Below, one piece after another: positions 59,815 to 64,000 of a stretch of 64,000 nt of DNA. A program made the translations under genes and the position numbers. The stretch is taken from positions 3,596,001 through 3,660,000 of the forward strand of contig NZ_AP022613.1 in assembly GCF_010730195.1 (NCBI RefSeq), in the 5' to 3' direction. Source of the DNA: Mycobacterium conspicuum. GTDB lineage: Bacteria > Actinomycetota > Actinomycetes > Mycobacteriales > Mycobacteriaceae. Within the stretch, counting starts at the first letter, position 1. Each line of letters begins with the position of its first letter. A model generated the notes under the pieces. It was not told the origin of the DNA. It worked only from the letters and a program-made list of their open reading frames with translations, and searched no databases.

Positions 59815-60450
59815 TTAGTTCTTGATGCCGACGGTGATCGAATCGGACACCAGCAACAGCCATGGCGGCCGCCGGATGCGATGCTGATCGCTGACGGTGA
59901 ACTCCGCACGTTCGAACAGTCTGCGCATTTCCGCGGGCGACGGGTTGTGCTGCGGCTTCCATCGGTTGTCCCTCGGTAGCGGCGGCAGCCATTGCGGCGA
60001 GGTCAGCGCCGAGACCGCGGCCAGTCCGCCGGGGGCGAGGACGCGATGAAACTCGCGCAGGGCCGCCGGTTGGTCGAAGAAGTGAAACGCCGAGGTCGTG
60101 ACCACAGCGTCAAGCGCACCGTCGTCAAAGGGCAGCTGCTCGGCTGGGCCGCGGAGAAACTTCACCCGGTCGGTGCGGGCGCGCGCCTGCGCAAGCATGC
60201 CGTCGGACATGTCGACGCCGTAGATCTCATCGGGCTTGATTTCGCGCTCGATTCGGTCGCTGAGAATGCCTGTGCCGCAAGCTATATCAGCGATTTTGCG
60301 GGCTCCGTGGGCGCGCAGCTGCGCGATCACCTCGTCGTGCGGGGGTCGGTAGACCCACTGCTGCAAGACCGGCAGATCGTAGACCGGAGCCAGCAAGCTC
60401 CACATTTGCGTGATCGCGCCGTTGAGCCCTCGGCGTCGCGGTTGCGCCAT
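59815..60450 (-). CDS. SAM-dependent methyltransferase
   Basis: 211 residues, ATG at 60450. Class I methyltransferase motifs: IADIACGTGILSDRIE (motif I), VDMSDGMLAQAR (motif II acidic residue), FDDGALDAVVTTSAFHFF, and LREFHRVLAPGGLAAVS. The pattern is that of the UbiE/COQ5-like group, but the substrate is not assignable. It follows the small Gly/Pro-repeat gene by 9 bases and is probably in the same transcript. Confidence 0.8.
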   Translation of the reverse strand: MAQPRRRGLNGAITQMWSLLAPVYDLPVLQQWVYRPPHDEVIAQLRAHGARKIADIACGTGILSDRIEREIKPDEIYGVDMSDGMLAQARARTDRVKFLRGPAEQLPFDDGALDAVVTTSAFHFFDQPAALREFHRVLAPGGLAAVSALTSPQWLPPLPRDNRWKPQHNPSPAEMRRLFERAEFTVSDQHRIRRPPWLLLVSDSITVGIKN

Positions 60451-60459
60451 CGGCTCAGA

Positions 60460-60744
60460 CTAGCGGCGGCCGGGCCCTCCCGGTCCCGCGGGCCCACCGG
60501 GTCCGCCCGGACCGCCTGGGCCGCCGGGCCCGCCCGGGCCCCCCGGTCCACCGGGTCCGCCCGGTCCGCCCGGCCCGTTTACCGCCGGAAGCAGGAACAC
60601 GCATTGATTCAACTCGACGCTCCAGCCCCAGCCGGGCGCGCACTCGCCATCGGCGCGGCCGGTCGCCGGTACCACAACCGCGGGCAATCCCGCCAACGCA
60701 AGCGCGAATGCCCCGATTACGCAACGCCGTCCAAACCGGCTCAT
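60460..60744 (-). CDS. small secreted Gly/Pro-repeat protein
   Basis: 94 residues. A signal peptide (CVIGAFALALAGLPAVVVPATGRA) is followed by a short Cys-paired segment (GECAPGWGWSVELNQCVFLLPAV) and then about 37 residues of GPG/GGP triplets to the end. The Cys-Trp head is unlike the tail of the protein at 58288, but the repeat is the same type. Function unknown; probably cell-surface. The repeat is prone to slippage, so the length may vary between strains. Confidence 0.65.
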   Translation of the reverse strand: MSRFGRRCVIGAFALALAGLPAVVVPATGRADGECAPGWGWSVELNQCVFLLPAVNGPGGPGGPGGPGGPGGPGGPGGPGGPGGPAGPGGPGRR

Positions 60745-60826
60745 TGCAAACCTCCCCTTTCGTCCAACGGGTATTGGATTATCCCACCGACGACGGCCTC
60801 AATGAGCCCGTTTCGCGCAATTTCAA

Positions 60827-63712
60827 CTACTTTGCGGCCGCTCGACGAAAAGGCTTGCGGCGTCGGATCCAGACGCCGGCCAATACCACGACGGCCAGCA
60901 CCGGTAGCCATGGAATCAGGAATCCGATGGCGACGAGGACCCCATGGATTGCGGAGAGCAAGGACTGCCAACCGCGTTGCAGCGCGCCAACGAAACCACG
61001 ATGCGGCACGGCCGGTTTGGCCGAGAGATTGACGTTGATCGTCGCATAGGAGATCTGGTCCCCTAGCGCTGCGCGCTGTGCCCGCAGCGAGTCCAGCTCG
61101 GCCTGCCGCTGGGTGAGCGACGACTCCGCCGCGAGCAGGTCCGCAACGTCGCCCGCTTTGCCCATCAGTTGCAGCAGTCGATTGACCGAGGTCTGCAACG
61201 CTTCCATGCGGGCATCAAGGTCGACGCGCTGCGAGGTGACGTCGGTGTGGTTGATCGACATCGATTCGACGGTCCCGAGCTTCTTGGCGTCGGCTAGCAC
61301 CCGGTCAAGTTTGTCCGCGGGAATGCGCACGACGAGATCTATTGTCGGCGAGGACGATCCGGAGCGCTCCGATCGCGAGTCCACTCGTCCGCCGGCGTCG
61401 TCGACCGCGGCGACGAGCCGGTCGGCCACCTGGCTGGGCTCGGCTACCACCATCTGCACCGATCCGTTCGTGACGATGTCGCGTTTGAAAGTGCCGTCCT
61501 CGGGGGTCCGAGGTGGTGGCGCGGGTGCCTGCGGCGCCGACACCGTGCCCTGGGGCACGCCGGCTTTCGTCGCGTTCGGGATGCTCGCATCCTCGGACGC
61601 CGGAAGCTTGCCCGCCACGACGCCGTTGCTCACCGACGACGGCGAACTCCCCCGGTTCAGCGACCAAGCCCAGCCGCCGCCAATGAGGGACGCGCTGACC
61701 ACCGCCACCGCGATCACGTTGCGCAGCTTGACCGTTCGCCCCGACGACGCCGTTGCGAGCGGTACCGGCTGGGGCGGCATCGCCGACGCGACCGCCACCA
61801 TACGAGCGGGGCTTGGGGCCCCCGACAGGGCGACGGCGTCCCAGCCGTCGGGCATCTCGACGGGCTGCATGACGCGGTGCAGTTCACCGTCGGCGACGAC
61901 CCGACCGGCCCGGCTATCGACGGCAACGTATGCGGTGAACCTGCACAACACCCCAAACCGCAAGGAGGTGGCGGTGATTCGCCGCTCCAGGTCTTCGGTG
62001 GGAACCGCGGCGTAACGGTCTTCGAGGTCGCGCAGGTGGGCCCGCGCCCACTGAGCCGTCACCGCGGGGGCCTCGCGGCGCTGCCCGGCGACCGTCACCG
62101 ACCAATCCCCGGCCTGGCCGTCGGTGCCGTGCAGAGCGAGCGACCCTGTCGCGCTGCCCCGATACCGGCCACTGATCACCAGCGGCACCCCTGGGAACAG
62201 ATCGGGTATCCGAACCGGGCTCACGGTGTCCTCGACGCACGCCAACCCCTCGGCCCGCAGGGCCAACGAGTGGACCAGCGGGGCGCCGATACGGCGATGC
62301 AGACCATGCATTGCCTCGTCGAGCCGGTCCTCGCTTTCCACCAGGTCGCAACTTCCGCCGCCGACGCCGGCAAGGCGGCGTAGCAACCCGGCATTGACGG
62401 CCTGATCGATGCCAACCGTGTGCAGCCGTACCCGCTGCAGATCGCCGGACAGTTCGCGCAACAGCTGGTCCTCGTTTCCGACCTGGCCGTCGGTGACGAG
62501 AATGACGACGGCGTCGCGGGCTTCACCGTTGGGTGGCCCGCTCAACAAGGCCAGGGCCTGCCGTAGCGGCGCCAGCAGCTCCGTGCCGCCTCGCGCGTCG
62601 ACTTGGGCGAGGTGCTCGACGGCGCGAAATCGGTTGCGGTCGTTGGCCTCAGCTAACCCGTCGGGCAGACCGGCGGGGCGGTCGATCTCCTCGTCGAACG
62701 TCAACACCGCGAAGCGATCGGCGCCGGTAAGCGTGTCGATGATGCGCGCCGCGGCGCGGCGGGCGGTCACCATCTTCCATCCGCTCATGCTCCCGGAGCG
62801 GTCGAGCACCAGCACCAGGTCCCGCGGACGCGGCGGCGCGCTGGACGCCGGCGGCAGGACGGTGAGCTGATAGGTTCCCTCGTCACCGTCCGAATCGGGT
62901 ACCAGGACAAGCGAATCGGTGACGTCGTCGGTGCCGTAGCGCAACCGCAGAACGAAATCCCGGTTGGGCCGCTCGCCGGGTTGTATCCGCAACTTGCCGT
63001 CGTCGGTGGACACGGCGGGAAAACTCGACCGCAGCTCCGACAGGGTCAGACCGGCCGGGTCGATCCCGACCTCGATGGTCAGCCGAGCCGGATGCGGGAA
63101 CCCGGGCAGCAGCACGGGCGGGGTGATGCGCGACGCGTCGGGAACCGCGTCGGTGTCGTCCGCGTGGCCGTCACCGACCGCGACATCGGCAAGTGCGCGG
63201 CCCGGAATGTACCGTGGCGCAACGACAAGCGGGAAGCGGAACGTCGCTTCGCCGTCCGCGTAGGTCAGCGAGTTGACCAACGTGAGTTCGATGCTGACCC
63301 GTTCGCCCGGATGGATGTTGCCCACCCGCATGGTGAAGACGTCCGGTCGCTCCTCCTCCGCGATGGCCGCTCGCCGGCCCGAGGCGATCGCGTCGTCATA
63401 CTCCTGGCGGGCGGCTTCGCGCTCGCGCAGCTTCGCCTCGACGACCCGCCCGTCGGCGGTCATCCGCATGCGGGTGACCGAACCCCGATCCGGTAGCGGA
63501 AACACGTAGGTGGCTTCCAGCGGGACGTCGAAGACGTTGACGAAGTCCTGCGTCAGCTCCACTCGACTGGTAAGCCCGGCGATGTCCGCGCGCACGTCGA
63601 TGCGATCGAGCGGCAGGTTGCCCCGTTCGGTGCTCACCGCACCCAGCCCGGTGTCTTCCGAAGCGATGCTTTGCATCTCGGCGTCGGTCATCGACGTGAT
63701 GCGGACAGTCAT
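60827..63712 (-). CDS. VIT-VWA-DUF4349 fusion membrane protein
   Basis: 961 residues, ATG at 63712. Residues about 30-160 are a VIT domain (TYVFPLPDRGSVTRMRM, EREAARQEYDDAIASGRRAA). Residues about 295-470 are a von Willebrand A domain with a full MIDAS (LVLVLDRSGSMSG, Thr and Asp in LVTDGQVGNED). A membrane helix lies near 690 (VIAVAVVSASLIGGGWAW). From about 750 a DUF4349 domain follows, with a coiled-coil segment (ESSLTQRQAELDSLRAQRAAL) and a final membrane helix (GFLIPWLPVLAVVVLAGVWIRRR). The start overlaps the upstream gene's stop (ATGA). It is probably a metal-dependent adhesion or assembly platform. Confidence 0.82.
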   Translation of the reverse strand: MTVRITSMTDAEMQSIASEDTGLGAVSTERGNLPLDRIDVRADIAGLTSRVELTQDFVNVFDVPLEATYVFPLPDRGSVTRMRMTADGRVVEAKLREREAARQEYDDAIASGRRAAIAEEERPDVFTMRVGNIHPGERVSIELTLVNSLTYADGEATFRFPLVVAPRYIPGRALADVAVGDGHADDTDAVPDASRITPPVLLPGFPHPARLTIEVGIDPAGLTLSELRSSFPAVSTDDGKLRIQPGERPNRDFVLRLRYGTDDVTDSLVLVPDSDGDEGTYQLTVLPPASSAPPRPRDLVLVLDRSGSMSGWKMVTARRAAARIIDTLTGADRFAVLTFDEEIDRPAGLPDGLAEANDRNRFRAVEHLAQVDARGGTELLAPLRQALALLSGPPNGEARDAVVILVTDGQVGNEDQLLRELSGDLQRVRLHTVGIDQAVNAGLLRRLAGVGGGSCDLVESEDRLDEAMHGLHRRIGAPLVHSLALRAEGLACVEDTVSPVRIPDLFPGVPLVISGRYRGSATGSLALHGTDGQAGDWSVTVAGQRREAPAVTAQWARAHLRDLEDRYAAVPTEDLERRITATSLRFGVLCRFTAYVAVDSRAGRVVADGELHRVMQPVEMPDGWDAVALSGAPSPARMVAVASAMPPQPVPLATASSGRTVKLRNVIAVAVVSASLIGGGWAWSLNRGSSPSSVSNGVVAGKLPASEDASIPNATKAGVPQGTVSAPQAPAPPPRTPEDGTFKRDIVTNGSVQMVVAEPSQVADRLVAAVDDAGGRVDSRSERSGSSSPTIDLVVRIPADKLDRVLADAKKLGTVESMSINHTDVTSQRVDLDARMEALQTSVNRLLQLMGKAGDVADLLAAESSLTQRQAELDSLRAQRAALGDQISYATINVNLSAKPAVPHRGFVGALQRGWQSLLSAIHGVLVAIGFLIPWLPVLAVVVLAGVWIRRRKPFRRAAAK

Positions 63713-64000
63713 TCTGGGCTCCGTTCATCGAGGGGTAGCGGGCCGGACAGCAAGCCGCGTTGGGCCAGCAGTTCCAGTAGCGGCCGAGCGGCGGCGTGGA
63801 TGGCGTCGATGTCGTCTTGGTCGGGTCGGCCACTGGCATCCGGGCGCTCGGGCAGCAGGAGCAGCGCCCCGCCCGGCAGGCCGACGGCGGCCAGCTTGGT
63901 GACAGTGTCATCGCCGTTGGGTGACGTCACGGGTTGCGCGACGGCGGGCGGCTCGGCCCAGAACCGGCTTCGGCGGCTCGGCGGCGCCGGCGGGCGCGCC
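63709..64000 (-). CDS. hypothetical protein, 5' end outside window
   Basis: The frame is open from the window edge to the stop at 63709. An in-window GTG at 63930 would give 73 residues, but the upstream sequence (RFWAEPPAVAQPVTSPNGDD) reads as protein, so the gene probably starts outside. The visible part (LAAVGLPGGALLLLPERPDASGRPDQDDIDAIHAAARPLLELLAQRGLL) is helical with no recognised domain. Its stop overlaps the ATG of the VIT-VWA gene by four bases, so the two are coupled. Confidence 0.6.
   Translation of the reverse strand, partial: ARPPAPPSRRSRFWAEPPAVAQPVTSPNGDDTVTKLAAVGLPGGALLLLPERPDASGRPDQDDIDAIHAAARPLLELLAQRGLLSGPLPLDERSPE

Overview
The window is high-GC actinobacterial DNA and almost certainly comes from a slow-growing Mycobacterium of the M. 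avium-complex type. The evidence is a PPE protein with a PE-PPE hydrolase domain, a WS/DGAT acyltransferase, a secreted cutinase, F420-type LLM oxidoreductases, mycobacterial Ser/Thr kinases, GTG starts and many ATGA-coupled genes. Compared from memory with M. tuberculosis H37Rv, several genes keep the order of Rv2280 to Rv2301: an FAD-linked glycolate/lactate oxidase (Rv2280-like), LipM (Rv2284), a Na+/H+ exchanger (Rv2287), SseB (Rv2291), a MalY/PatB-like aminotransferase (Rv2294), haloalkane dehalogenase (Rv2296), aldo/keto reductase (Rv2298) and cutinase (Rv2301). Accessory blocks sit between these backbone genes.

Region by region. 1-9.8 kb: 5'-truncated lipM coupled to a tocopherol-cyclase-like gene, a VapBC pair with a palindromic operator, an FAD oxidase, a TIGR03085 protein, a PAS-ANTAR antiterminator, a probably frameshifted exported protein, a DUF5685 protein with an extreme Cys/Asp tail, and the Na+/H+ exchanger. 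9.8-15.3 kb: an MgtA-like mannosyltransferase, SseB, a nucleoside phosphorylase-like protein, a lipoprotein and an alpha/beta hydrolase. 15.3-20.4 kb: a FabG3-like SDR facing a four-gene operon (LLM, DapB-like, LLM, P450). 20.5-22.8 kb: aminotransferase and dehalogenase. 22.9-27.9 kb: a divergently regulated meta-cleavage operon (flavin hydroxylase, C-C hydrolase, extradiol dioxygenase, amidohydrolase) with a TetR repressor and two operators. 28-45.8 kb: a large LuxR (LAL) regulator, small membrane proteins, PPE, aldo/keto reductase, a nucleotidyltransferase, a CsbD-like protein, HAD phosphatase, a LysB-like protein lacking its nucleophile, an acyl-CoA ligase, WS/DGAT, Cut2 and a CysQ-like phosphatase. 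45.8-54.1 kb: an adenylate cyclase/NB-ARC protein; then the most unusual locus, a three-domain protein (cysteine dioxygenase, caspase-like, methyltransferase) translationally coupled to a glutamate-racemase-like gene; then an acyl-CoA ligase/thioesterase pair. 54.1-64 kb: two tandem paralogous receptor kinases, two Gly/Pro-repeat secreted proteins, a histidine-phosphatase lipoprotein, a methyltransferase, and a VIT-VWA-DUF4349 membrane protein coupled to a gene that runs off the window.

Non-coding structure is informative. Three members of one inverted-repeat family (about 4.35-4.53, 12.03-12.15 and 51.56-51.65 kb) and a fourth, unrelated hairpin (22.82-22.88 kb) all lie between convergent genes. 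Perfect or near-perfect palindromes mark likely operators upstream of vapB, the meta-cleavage operon/tetR pair, and the gene at 30882. No rRNA, tRNA, CRISPR array, complete insertion sequence or prophage block was recognised.
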